Counted from the stretch's first letter, positions 1 to 5,809 are shown. The stretch is DNA of 7,042 nucleotides from Cycloclasticus sp. (GCA_019090295.1 JAHRWG010000306.1:1-7042); one strand, 5' to 3'. Numbers and translations: made by a program. The notes: a model not told the origin generated them from the sequence alone.

Positions 1-725
1 GCAAACACTCCTTTAACCCGCATAAGGTGCTGCTAGGCTGTTTAGTGCTGGCTATTTTAGGCCACTCATTCCTCGTTTTTCATAGTTACACGGTTAATAA
101 CAGTTTTACTTTTGATTTTTTTAACGCCCTATCTTTGGTGTCTTTAGTTATAAGCGGGCTTTTCTTTATCGCAACGATCACTCGCTCAACAGACTCTTTA
201 TCCATCATCATCCTGCCTTTTTTAGCACTTGCTGTTGCGCTAAATACTAACAATGAGACCAACTTTCTAGCCGCACAAACCAATGCAAGCCCCCACCTAC
301 AGGTACATATCGTTTTATCAATTTTAGCCTACAGTCTACTGACGGTCGCTGCGTTTCAAGCCATCTTGTTGTCTTTTCAAGAAAGAGCTTTACACAATCG
401 ACAGTCTAACCGGTTAATGAATGCCCTTCCTCCTCTTCAACAAATGGAACAATTGCTATTTCAAGCCTTGTCACTGGGTGTCATTCTTTTAACTTTCGCA
501 CTGGCTAGCGGCTTTTTATTTATAGATGATATTTTTGGCCAGCACCTTGCTCATAAAACAACCTTATCTATTCTCGCTTGGTTCGTCTTTTCTACCCTTT
601 TATGGGGGCGCTACTTCTTAGGCTGGCGTGGTCAAAAAGTAGTTAAGCTAACTTATGGCGGCTATTTAGCCTTAATGCTTGCTTATTTTGGCAGTAAGTT
701 TGTTTTACAAATCATTTTAGGCTAG
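1..725 (+). CDS. ypjD: YpjD/HemX-like cytochrome c assembly-family inner membrane protein (5' end outside window)
   Basis: The reading frame is open to the left edge: in-frame codons from base 3 read KHSFNPHK before the GTG at 27, so that GTG is probably internal and the gene starts outside the window. About 240 residues are visible. E. coli YpjD has about 263, so roughly 25 N-terminal residues are missing. Seven hydrophobic stretches are visible, as expected for an eight-helix protein of the CcsA/CcmC/HemX-related family. Diagnostic segments are GHSF in the first helix, HIVLSILAYS in the middle, LSILAWF followed by WGRYFLGWRGQK, and LAYFGSKFVLQ at the end. The WWD haem-handling motif of true CcmC/CcsA proteins is absent, as in YpjD. 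The exact function is unsettled; the family is associated with haem or cytochrome c biogenesis. In relatives the gene often sits beside ffh. It converges on the protease gene with a 7-base gap and no clear terminator. Confidence 0.85.
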   Translation, partial: KHSFNPHKVLLGCLVLAILGHSFLVFHSYTVNNSFTFDFFNALSLVSLVISGLFFIATITRSTDSLSIIILPFLALAVALNTNNETNFLAAQTNASPHLQVHIVLSILAYSLLTVAAFQAILLSFQERALHNRQSNRLMNALPPLQQMEQLLFQALSLGVILLTFALASGFLFIDDIFGQHLAHKTTLSILAWFVFSTLLWGRYFLGWRGQKVVKLTYGGYLALMLAYFGSKFVLQIILG

Positions 726-732
726 CGCCGCA

Positions 733-1824
733 CTACTTTAATTCCTCTGCAAAATTAAAAAGCACTCTCTCAATGGGGAGGGCGACACCTAAGCCTTTAT
801 TCAAGGCACTTTTATTTGCAACCTTAAGCGTATTAACACCTATAACCGTCCCATCTTCCAATATTAACGGCCCACCACTATTGCCCGGAAGGATTTGCGC
901 ATCTGTCGCAATACCGTTTGATGCTACATGCGTTATAACACCCTTTGTTACCTGATCATGCAAACCTAAAGGGCTGCCTATTGCATAGACTGTCGCCCCT
1001 TGGTAAACCAATTCCCTCGAAGCCACCTCTAAAAAAGGTGAGGAGCAATTATCCACTGTCAATAACGCCAAATCATCCATTTGGGATACTTTTAACAGCC
1101 TTGCCTTTATCCGAGTATTATCTTTCAAACGAAGCTCAAATGTTTGCGCTACATTTGACACGCTGCTAGAAAAGTTAAAGTCAGACTTTTGCTGTAAAAA
1201 AAGACGCTCTTGATTAATAAACTTTTCATTCTCGGATTCTATATATGCTTTATTCTGCTGGTACCGATTTTGACGAGTAACATACTCCCCTTCAACTTGG
1301 TTCTTTTCTAGCCCCTCAGGCAACCCTTGTAAGTAATCACTAAACGCGTCCAGCCTTTCCCGTTCTAATTCTAGCAACTCTTTTTCGTTGTCTATTTTTA
1401 ACCGCCCCCGTGCAAATGACGCAGAGTTTTCCTTAATCGCAACACGAGTTTTCTCCCATTGTCGACCGTTGGCGGGGCGAACAACATGTTTATTCGTCAC
1501 TAACAAGCAGTTTTCATTAATGAAAAAACCTGAGCCTGAGCCCAATTCAGATTGAACAGTTACCACAGCCAAAGTTGCATGCTGAACAGGGTCAGCATAT
1601 GGGTATTTTTTTGATAAGGCGGCAAAAAGATTTTTCTTTCCTGCACTAAAGTTTGTTGCCCGTGGCAGCGTTTGTTCTAGTTGGCCTTTATTAGGCTTGT
1701 CAGAAAATGCCCACGCCCCATCCTTGTCCTGATATTTATAGATACCGGCAACACTCGCTCCTTGAAGACAGGTAAGGCATATGATGACCCAAATACTTTT
1801 AGCTTTAATGGCAGTTGATAGCAT
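733..1824 (-). CDS. Exported trypsin-like serine protease with N-terminal DUF4124-like domain
   Basis: This 363-residue protein has an N-terminal signal peptide (hydrophobic residues about 10-22, likely cleavage after ASVA near 26), so it should act in the periplasm or envelope. Residues 27-45 (IYKYQDKDGAWAFSDKP) match the DUF4124 pattern found at the N-terminus of many gammaproteobacterial exported proteins. The chymotrypsin-fold (S1/HtrA-like) catalytic triad is readable: His113 in TNKHVV, Asp251 in DDLALLTVD and Ser316 in GNSGGPL. The oxyanion loop and the C-terminal VIGVNTLK...GLGVALPI segment also fit. There is no PDZ domain; the protein ends right after the protease fold. Unusually, His and Asp are 138 residues apart, against about 30 in DegP, because of a charged, probably helical insert at about 138-215. 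The start is supported by AAGGG six bases upstream of ATG. It is transcribed divergently from the dioxygenase operon. Its physiological substrate is unknown. Confidence 0.85.
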   Translation of the reverse strand: MLSTAIKAKSIWVIICLTCLQGASVAGIYKYQDKDGAWAFSDKPNKGQLEQTLPRATNFSAGKKNLFAALSKKYPYADPVQHATLAVVTVQSELGSGSGFFINENCLLVTNKHVVRPANGRQWEKTRVAIKENSASFARGRLKIDNEKELLELERERLDAFSDYLQGLPEGLEKNQVEGEYVTRQNRYQQNKAYIESENEKFINQERLFLQQKSDFNFSSSVSNVAQTFELRLKDNTRIKARLLKVSQMDDLALLTVDNCSSPFLEVASRELVYQGATVYAIGSPLGLHDQVTKGVITHVASNGIATDAQILPGNSGGPLILEDGTVIGVNTLKVANKSALNKGLGVALPIERVLFNFAEELK

Positions 1825-1905
1825 ATTAAACCCTTGCGTTAAAATATTTCACCCTCCCATTCTAAAGTTAAGGCATCCATTAGCATTCTCTTAAATATTT
1901 ACAAC

Positions 1906-1919
1906 CTGATCTATATCAA
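1906..1919. promoter_or_regulatory. FNR/ANR-type (CRP/FNR family) binding box upstream of the ring-hydroxylating dioxygenase operon
   Basis: CTGATCTATATCAA fits the FNR/ANR consensus TTGAT-N4-ATCAA at 9 of 10 defined positions. Its core, TGAT-CTAT-ATCA, is an inverted repeat. The centre lies about 110 bases upstream of the alpha-subunit ATG and about 88 bases upstream of the divergent protease ATG, so it could serve either gene. A near-identical site lies at an equivalent place before the extradiol gene, which makes chance less likely. Which CRP/FNR-family protein binds, and whether it activates or represses, cannot be told from the sequence. Confidence 0.6.
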
Positions 1920-1937
1920 GTAAGAGCACTCATTAGC

Positions 1938-1950
1938 ACGATATGATCGT
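1938..1950. promoter_or_regulatory. Inverted repeat ACGAT-ATG-ATCGT, candidate operator
   Basis: This is a perfect 5-base inverted repeat around a 3-base centre. It is flanked by ATTA (1932-1935) and TAAT (1951-1954), which are also complementary, although set off by two extra bases on the left. It lies between the FNR-type box and the predicted -35 element of the dioxygenase operon. A partial copy (ACGATACAATC) lies at 4040-4050, at nearly the same distance from the second FNR-type box. The binding protein is unknown. Confidence 0.4.
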
Positions 1951-1957
1951 TAATAGC

Positions 1958-1987
1958 TTGCCATATTAGGCAACATGACACTATGAC
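1958..1987 (+). promoter_or_regulatory. Candidate sigma70 promoter of the dioxygenase operon, with an inverted repeat over the -35
   Basis: TTGCCA (1958-1963) resembles a -35 element. TATGAC (1982-1987), 18 bases further on, is a moderate -10 match (4 of 6), placing the transcript start near 1994 and giving a leader of about 30 bases. The -35 is embedded in the inverted repeat TTGCC-N6-GGCAA (1958-1973), which could be an operator where a repressor blocks polymerase. The -10 is weak, consistent with dependence on an activator bound upstream. The assignment is tentative. Confidence 0.35.
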
Positions 1988-2022
1988 TATAGATCAAAAA
2001 TAAAAAATAGGAGACGTTAATT

Positions 2023-3342
2023 ATGAGCGAAAAAACCGATTATCATCAGTTTATAGATAACAAAGAGGGCTGGGTCGATCGCCGTATCTTTTGGGAAGAA
2101 GAGATATACGAGCAAGAATTAAAGCAAATTTTTGCTAAATCATGGCAATTTATTGCTCATGACTCCATGATCCCTAATACCAATGATTTTTACACTACTT
2201 ATATGGGAGAAGATGGGGTTATCGGGGCTCGTCAAAAAGATGGTAGCGTGAGAGTCTTTTTAAACTCTTGCCCACACCGAGGCAATAAATTCTGTTTTGC
2301 AGACGAAGGTAATGCCCGCTCTTTTATTTGTAATTACCATGGCTGGAGTTTTGGCATTGATGGCAAACTCGGTGCTTTAGCCAACGAACATGTTTATGAT
2401 GAAGGCGACATCGACAAAGAAAAATGGAGCCCAAAACAAGCACGTGTTGAAACCTATAAAGGCTTAATATTTGCTACCTTTGACCAAGAGGCCCCATCAT
2501 TGGATGAATGGCTAGGTGATTTTCGTTGGTACTTAGACATGATGTTTGATAACGATGGCGAAACTGAATTTATTAATGGCAGCATTAAATCTTATGCCAA
2601 TGCTAATTGGAAGTTTGGTGTAGAGAACTTTATTGGTGATGCTTACCATGCACTTTGGAACCATGACTCAGGGTTAAAAGCCATGAATAATGGCGAGGGT
2701 TTTGGCCCGGCAGTTCAAGATGGGTCTTTCCATGCCAGTGTTAATGGACATGGTTGGGAGTTTGGCACAGATGGTTATGCTGACGTTGTGATTGGTGGGT
2801 CTGAAAAGTGGTTAAATTATGTTAGAGATATTATCAAACCTAAGATAAAAGATAAGTATGGCGAGCTTCGCTCAAACATTTTTGGGTCATTAGCCTCTGT
2901 TTCTTTATTTCCCAATATTTCCTTCTTACCCGGCATTCAGACCTTTCGCGTTTGGCTACCTAGAGGTCCGAAGAAATTAGAGCTGCGCATTTTTACTATT
3001 GTTAATAAAAATATGCCCGAAGAAATTAAGCAAGAAATTAACAATGCTTGCATGATGACCTTTAACCCAGCTGGCGTGTTAGAAATGGATGACGGTGAAA
3101 ACTGGGAAGGTAATACGCAAGTCAATAAAGGCTACCTAACCCGTCAAGAAAAGCTTCACTATGGCTGTGGTATTACTCGGGAAATTGAGCACGAAGAATT
3201 GCCTGGCATTATTTATAAAGGTCAGTTTAACGATGCTAACCAACGTCACTTTTATACTCGCTGGGCTGATTTGATGAATGCTGAATCATGGGATGATGTG
3301 CCTACGCGTTACAAACCCCGCCATACAAAAATAACTAAATAG
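2023..3342 (+). CDS. Aromatic ring-hydroxylating dioxygenase, large (alpha) subunit
   Basis: This is the catalytic subunit of a Rieske non-haem iron oxygenase, which uses O2 and two electrons to add two cis hydroxyls to an aromatic ring. Its 439 residues are close to the usual 440-460. The N-terminal Rieske [2Fe-2S] centre has Cys83-Pro-His85 and Cys103-X2-His106. The catalytic domain carries the mononuclear iron ligands in ENFIGDAYHALWNH: His209 and His214, with bridging Asp206. Asp357 in EMDD is the probable third ligand. These align with Asp205, His208, His213 and Asp362 of naphthalene dioxygenase, and Phe347 matches its regioselectivity residue Phe352. The C-terminal section (GITREIEHEELPG, then RHFYTRWADLM) looks more like biphenyl, phthalate and PAH dioxygenases of broader groups than classical NahAc, so the substrate is not assignable. 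AGGAGA lies 8 bases before the ATG. The beta-subunit gene follows after 11 bases. No ferredoxin or reductase gene is nearby. Confidence 0.92.
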   Translation: MSEKTDYHQFIDNKEGWVDRRIFWEEEIYEQELKQIFAKSWQFIAHDSMIPNTNDFYTTYMGEDGVIGARQKDGSVRVFLNSCPHRGNKFCFADEGNARSFICNYHGWSFGIDGKLGALANEHVYDEGDIDKEKWSPKQARVETYKGLIFATFDQEAPSLDEWLGDFRWYLDMMFDNDGETEFINGSIKSYANANWKFGVENFIGDAYHALWNHDSGLKAMNNGEGFGPAVQDGSFHASVNGHGWEFGTDGYADVVIGGSEKWLNYVRDIIKPKIKDKYGELRSNIFGSLASVSLFPNISFLPGIQTFRVWLPRGPKKLELRIFTIVNKNMPEEIKQEINNACMMTFNPAGVLEMDDGENWEGNTQVNKGYLTRQEKLHYGCGITREIEHEELPGIIYKGQFNDANQRHFYTRWADLMNAESWDDVPTRYKPRHTKITK

Positions 3343-3353
3343 GAGCAAGGACA

Positions 3354-3887
3354 ATGACAAAATCACCCGAAAAATCAGCCGGACCTGCTTCTATGGAGCT
3401 CACCTTTGAGGTTGAACAATTTTTATATAAAGAAGCCCGATTTTTAGATACCGAAGAGTTTCACGCTTGGTTGGACATTCTAACTGACGACATTCATTAC
3501 TGGATGCCTTATCGCTATCAACGTTACCGTAAGAACCATGTAGAACCGACTGTTAATGACATGGCTTATTACAATGATGATATGCATAACTTAAAAAGAC
3601 GGGTTCTGCGCAATGACACGGGGACATGCTGGTCTGAAGACCCAGCAACCCGAGCATCTCATGCTATCAGTAATGTTGAGGTTGAGCATACCGACAATCC
3701 GGACGAGTACAAGGTGTATTCATTGACAACAGTTAACCGCAATATGAATGAAGATGAGGAGCACCTAATTGTCGGTCACCGTACCGATATTTTACGTCGC
3801 GTGAACGGTCAATTAAAACTGGCTAAACGTAAAATCATTCTGGATCAGAATATTTTCATGAATAAAAGTTTAAATGTTTTCCTCTAG
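3354..3887 (+). CDS. Aromatic ring-hydroxylating dioxygenase, small (beta) subunit
   Basis: This 177-residue protein has the size and conserved pattern of the NTF2-like beta subunit that forms the alpha3beta3 hexamer with the large subunit. Recognisable segments are FLYKEARFLDTEEFHAWLDILTDDI with HYWMP (about 24-52), a central charged R-rich part (RRVLRNDTG...RASHAISNVEVE), GHRTDILRRVNG, and the typical ending RKIILDQN...NKSLNVFL. It has no cofactor ligands and is mainly structural. It starts 11 bases after the alpha stop codon. The Shine-Dalgarno AGGAG (3341-3345) overlaps that stop (TAG, 3340-3342), so the two are almost certainly co-transcribed and translationally coupled. The N-terminal start (MTKSPEKS) is preferred over Met14 because of that ribosome site. 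A strong stem-loop follows 17 bases after the stop. Confidence 0.92.
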   Translation: MTKSPEKSAGPASMELTFEVEQFLYKEARFLDTEEFHAWLDILTDDIHYWMPYRYQRYRKNHVEPTVNDMAYYNDDMHNLKRRVLRNDTGTCWSEDPATRASHAISNVEVEHTDNPDEYKVYSLTTVNRNMNEDEEHLIVGHRTDILRRVNGQLKLAKRKIILDQNIFMNKSLNVFL

Positions 3888-3904
3888 CCATTAAGGCAAC
3901 TTTA

Positions 3905-3931
3905 GCCTCTCCTGATTTCATCAGGAGAGGC
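3905..3931 (+). terminator. Strong stem-loop after the dioxygenase beta gene, probable transcript end
   Basis: GCCTCTCCTGA (3905-3915) pairs perfectly with TCAGGAGAGGC (3921-3931) across a 5-base loop, TTTCA. This 11-bp GC-rich stem begins 17 bases after the beta stop codon. The following bases (GTTCCCTTAA) do not form a proper T-run, so it may be a weak intrinsic terminator or a 3'-end stabilising and processing hairpin that allows some read-through into the extradiol gene. Confidence 0.55.
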
Positions 3932-4008
3932 GTTCCCTTAAAGGGGTGTACCTGCCAAAACTCAGCTGTTTACCTCCAATGCCAATCGTCATTTTAAATC
4001 GTATTTTA

Positions 4009-4022
4009 CTGATCCATATCAT
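4009..4022. promoter_or_regulatory. FNR/ANR-type (CRP/FNR family) binding box upstream of the extradiol dioxygenase gene
   Basis: CTGATCCATATCAT fits TTGAT-N4-ATCAA at 8 of 10 defined positions and matches the box at 1906-1918 at 12 of 13 bases. Its centre is about 111 bases upstream of the extradiol ATG, against about 110 for the first box. Such a conserved position argues for a real regulatory site. No convincing -35/-10 pair was found downstream. TACAAT at 4044-4049 and TATAAT at 4106-4111 are possible -10 elements, but the second would leave almost no leader. Confidence 0.55.
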
Positions 4023-4039
4023 TAAATAAATTAATCTAA

Positions 4040-4050
4040 ACGATACAATC
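4040..4050. promoter_or_regulatory. Partial copy of the ACGAT-N3-ATC element
   Basis: ACGATACAATC shares 9 of 11 bases with the left part of the inverted repeat at 1938-1950. It begins 31 bases after the start of the FNR-type box, against 32 in the first promoter. The right half-site is degenerate (ATCAA instead of ATCGT), so it is no longer a full palindrome. It could be a weaker site for the same regulator. Confidence 0.3.
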
Positions 4051-4077
4051 AAGCCTAAGTTAACGTTTTTATATGGT

Positions 4078-4097
4078 GCGTGAATGAGAATTCATGC
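4078..4097 (+). other. Leader hairpin with GAGA loop before the extradiol gene
   Basis: GCGTGAAT (4078-4085) and ATTCATGC (4090-4097) can form an 8-bp RNA stem, with one G-U pair, closed by GAGA, a GNRA-type tetraloop. It ends 18 bases before the Shine-Dalgarno AGGAGA (4116-4121). If transcription starts upstream it would form a stable leader hairpin that could affect mRNA stability or translation. At the DNA level it could equally be a dyad operator. Confidence 0.35.
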
Positions 4098-4126
4098 AAG
4101 AAAATTATAATTTTTAGGAGAGAAAT

Positions 4127-5023
4127 ATGAGTAAAGTGCTAGAACTTGGTTACCTTGGTTTTAATGCAAGCAATATGGACGAATGGCGTAAATTTGCCAC
4201 TGAATGTATTGGTCTTGAAGTAGCTTCTGATACGACCGATGATTGCCTATTCCTTCGTATGGATAACCATCACCACCGTATTGCCATTCATAAATCTGAT
4301 GAAGATGATATGTCCTACATGGGCTGGCGCGTTGCAACTGAACAAGATTTAAATGCTATGGCACAAAAGTTTGATGATGCTGGCATTGAATACCGAATGG
4401 CCAGTGTTGAAGAAATTCGTGAACGCCGTGTATTGGGCCTCATTAAACTTCACGACCCGTCTGGCATTCCTACAGAAATTTTCTGGAGTCCACAAGTTGA
4501 CGTAATGAAGCCATTTCACCCATCACGCCCTATGTATGGAAAGTTTTTAACTGGCTCGCAAGGCCTTGGCCATGTTTTAGTACGTGCAGATGACAATGAA
4601 GCAACTTATAAGTTTTACGAGCTACTTGGTCTAACAGGGTCTGTAGAATACCGTATTGCTTTACCAAACGGTGCTGTTGCACAACCAATTTTCATGACCT
4701 GTAATGATCGACAACACGTTATTGCATTCGGCATTCCTGGTATGGAGAAAAACATCAATCACTTAATGCTTGAGTATGACAACATCTATGACCTTGGTAT
4801 TTCACATGATGCCGTGCGTAACAATAATATAGATGTTGCCTTACAGCTAGGTATGCATGCTAATGACAAACTGTACACTTTTTATTGTGCATCACCTTCC
4901 AAATGGTTACTTGAGCTAGGCTTCGGTGAAGACTACAAACCACTTGCACAAGAGCATTATGTTGGTGATATTTTTGGTCATGGAATCGAGAAAAAAGGCT
5001 ACGGAATGGATTTGCCTTTATAA
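4127..5023 (+). CDS. Type I extradiol ring-cleavage dioxygenase (BphC/NahC-like)
   Basis: This cytoplasmic Fe(II) enzyme of the vicinal-oxygen-chelate fold should cleave a catechol-type ring (for example 2,3-dihydroxybiphenyl or 1,2-dihydroxynaphthalene) next to the two hydroxyls. At 298 residues it matches the usual two-domain length. The N-terminal domain (about 1-130) contains RMDNHHHRIAIH. The C-terminal domain (about 145-290) carries the metal triad His149 (GLGHV), His212 (NINHLMLEY) and Glu263 (WLLELGFG). Active-site His197, His244 (LGMHAND) and Tyr253 match the BphC catalytic residues. It departs from the family signature near the last ligand: SPSKW has Lys259 where glycine or proline is usual. 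AGGAGA lies 5 bases before the ATG. It is a single-gene unit with its own upstream region and terminator. It presumably acts downstream of the ring-hydroxylating dioxygenase, although the required dihydrodiol dehydrogenase is not here. The substrate is not assignable from sequence alone. Confidence 0.92.
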   Translation: MSKVLELGYLGFNASNMDEWRKFATECIGLEVASDTTDDCLFLRMDNHHHRIAIHKSDEDDMSYMGWRVATEQDLNAMAQKFDDAGIEYRMASVEEIRERRVLGLIKLHDPSGIPTEIFWSPQVDVMKPFHPSRPMYGKFLTGSQGLGHVLVRADDNEATYKFYELLGLTGSVEYRIALPNGAVAQPIFMTCNDRQHVIAFGIPGMEKNINHLMLEYDNIYDLGISHDAVRNNNIDVALQLGMHANDKLYTFYCASPSKWLLELGFGEDYKPLAQEHYVGDIFGHGIEKKGYGMDLPL

Positions 5024-5067
5024 GTAGAACCCGTGCTTAAATAATAAGCTATTTGCTATACACTATT

Positions 5068-5100
5068 AACCAAGGTTGGAATATTCTGACCTTGGTTTTT
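5068..5100 (+). terminator. Rho-independent terminator of the extradiol gene
   Basis: AACCAAGGT (5068-5076) pairs with ACCTTGGTT (5089-5097) across a 12-base loop, and the descending arm runs into TTTTT (5096-5100). It starts 44 bases after the extradiol stop codon and ends 22 bases before the next ATG, so it should insulate the NnrU-family gene from the catabolic transcript. Confidence 0.8.
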
Positions 5101-5122
5101 AACATTTAAGAGGCTCAAAACC

Positions 5123-5809
5123 ATGGAAAACTTAACCCTTGCCTGTTTGTTCTTTCTTGCCATGCACTGGCTTATATCTGGCAGCCCATTAAGGGCACCC
5201 ATTGTTAAGGTGTTAGGTGAAAACTTATTTAAAATATTATTTTCAATTACTATTTTTATTTCACTTACCTGGATGGTCATCGCCTTTCAGGCCGCCCCTA
5301 TTCTAACAACGTGGGGTAAGGCGGAGTCATTACAACCGCTCAGTTTAATATTAATGTTTATTGTTTGCCTAATCCTTCCTACCAGTGCGCTTAATAAAAA
5401 CCCAACGACGATGGGCTTATTCCCTCCCGATCAGATCACTGCCCGAGGCATGGTTAGAGTTACTCGGCATGGCGGGCTTATTGGGCTTGGTTTATGGGGC
5501 TTAGCCCATTTTATTGTCAATGGTGATTGGGCATCGCACCTGCTCTATGGCACCATTGCATTTGAAGGCCTAATTGCCCCTCTAAATCTTGATCGAAAAT
5601 ATCGAGCACGTTACGGTGAAGCTTGGGAAAAATTTAGCGCACAAACATCTTACCTTCCTTTTGTCGCCATTTTAGCTGGCCGGAACAAGCTGGTATTTAG
5701 TGAAATTAGCAAATGGGGACTTCTGATAGGGCTCGCTCTTTTTTGCACGCTTTTGTACTTTCACCAAACTTGGTTTGGCTCTAACCCCTTAGCCTTTTTG
5801 GGCCTGTAA
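5123..5809 (+). CDS. NnrU-family integral membrane protein
   Basis: This 228-residue, very hydrophobic protein has about six membrane segments (about 4-20, 36-55, 71-90, 117-133, 136-152 and 196-214). The strongest family marker is TRHGGLIGLGLWGLAHF, followed by NGD (residues 114-135), with Arg115, His116, His129 and Asn133. This is the conserved NnrU signature, within the wider isoprenylcysteine methyltransferase-like membrane fold. NnrU was named from denitrification clusters, but most members lie outside them and their biochemical role is not established. No nitrite or NO reductase genes are visible here. AAGAGG lies 9 bases before the ATG. The gene is cut off from the extradiol gene by a terminator, so it probably has its own weak promoter. 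It converges on kdsB with a 6-base gap. Confidence 0.8.
   Translation: MENLTLACLFFLAMHWLISGSPLRAPIVKVLGENLFKILFSITIFISLTWMVIAFQAAPILTTWGKAESLQPLSLILMFIVCLILPTSALNKNPTTMGLFPPDQITARGMVRVTRHGGLIGLGLWGLAHFIVNGDWASHLLYGTIAFEGLIAPLNLDRKYRARYGEAWEKFSAQTSYLPFVAILAGRNKLVFSEISKWGLLIGLALFCTLLYFHQTWFGSNPLAFLGL

Noticed and set aside
27..29. GTG as the true start of the ypjD-like gene
   Set aside because: The frame stays open to the window edge and about 25 N-terminal residues of the family would be missing, so this is an internal codon.
86..283. Minus-strand ORF within the ypjD-like gene
   Set aside because: It is an overlap shadow of a clearly coding plus-strand gene, with no ribosome site or family features.
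773..1169. Two plus-strand ORFs (773-955 and 945-1169) opposite the protease gene
   Set aside because: They are antisense to the conserved catalytic region of the protease and have no coding signature.
2937..3125. Minus-strand ORF inside the alpha-subunit gene
   Set aside because: It is antisense to a conserved catalytic-domain segment and has no promoter or ribosome site.
3946..4029. Short ORF of 27 codons starting with GTG (VYLPKLSCL...) in the gap between the beta subunit and extradiol genes
   Set aside because: The GGGG run abuts the start with no usable spacing, there is no recognisable sequence, and it runs through the putative FNR-type box.
4106..4111. Perfect TATAAT as the -10 of the extradiol gene
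   Set aside because: A start about 7 bases downstream would fall at or inside the Shine-Dalgarno, and no -35 hexamer lies at the right distance (AATGAG only). It is more likely AT-rich chance.
5056..5280. Minus-strand ORF over the terminator and the start of the NnrU-family gene
   Set aside because: It spans an intrinsic terminator and the signature start of a real gene, and has no family match.
5123..5809. Denitrification role for the NnrU-family gene
   Set aside because: No nitrite, nitric oxide or nitrous oxide reductase genes are nearby. The family name alone does not support it, although FNR-type boxes elsewhere in the window made the idea tempting.
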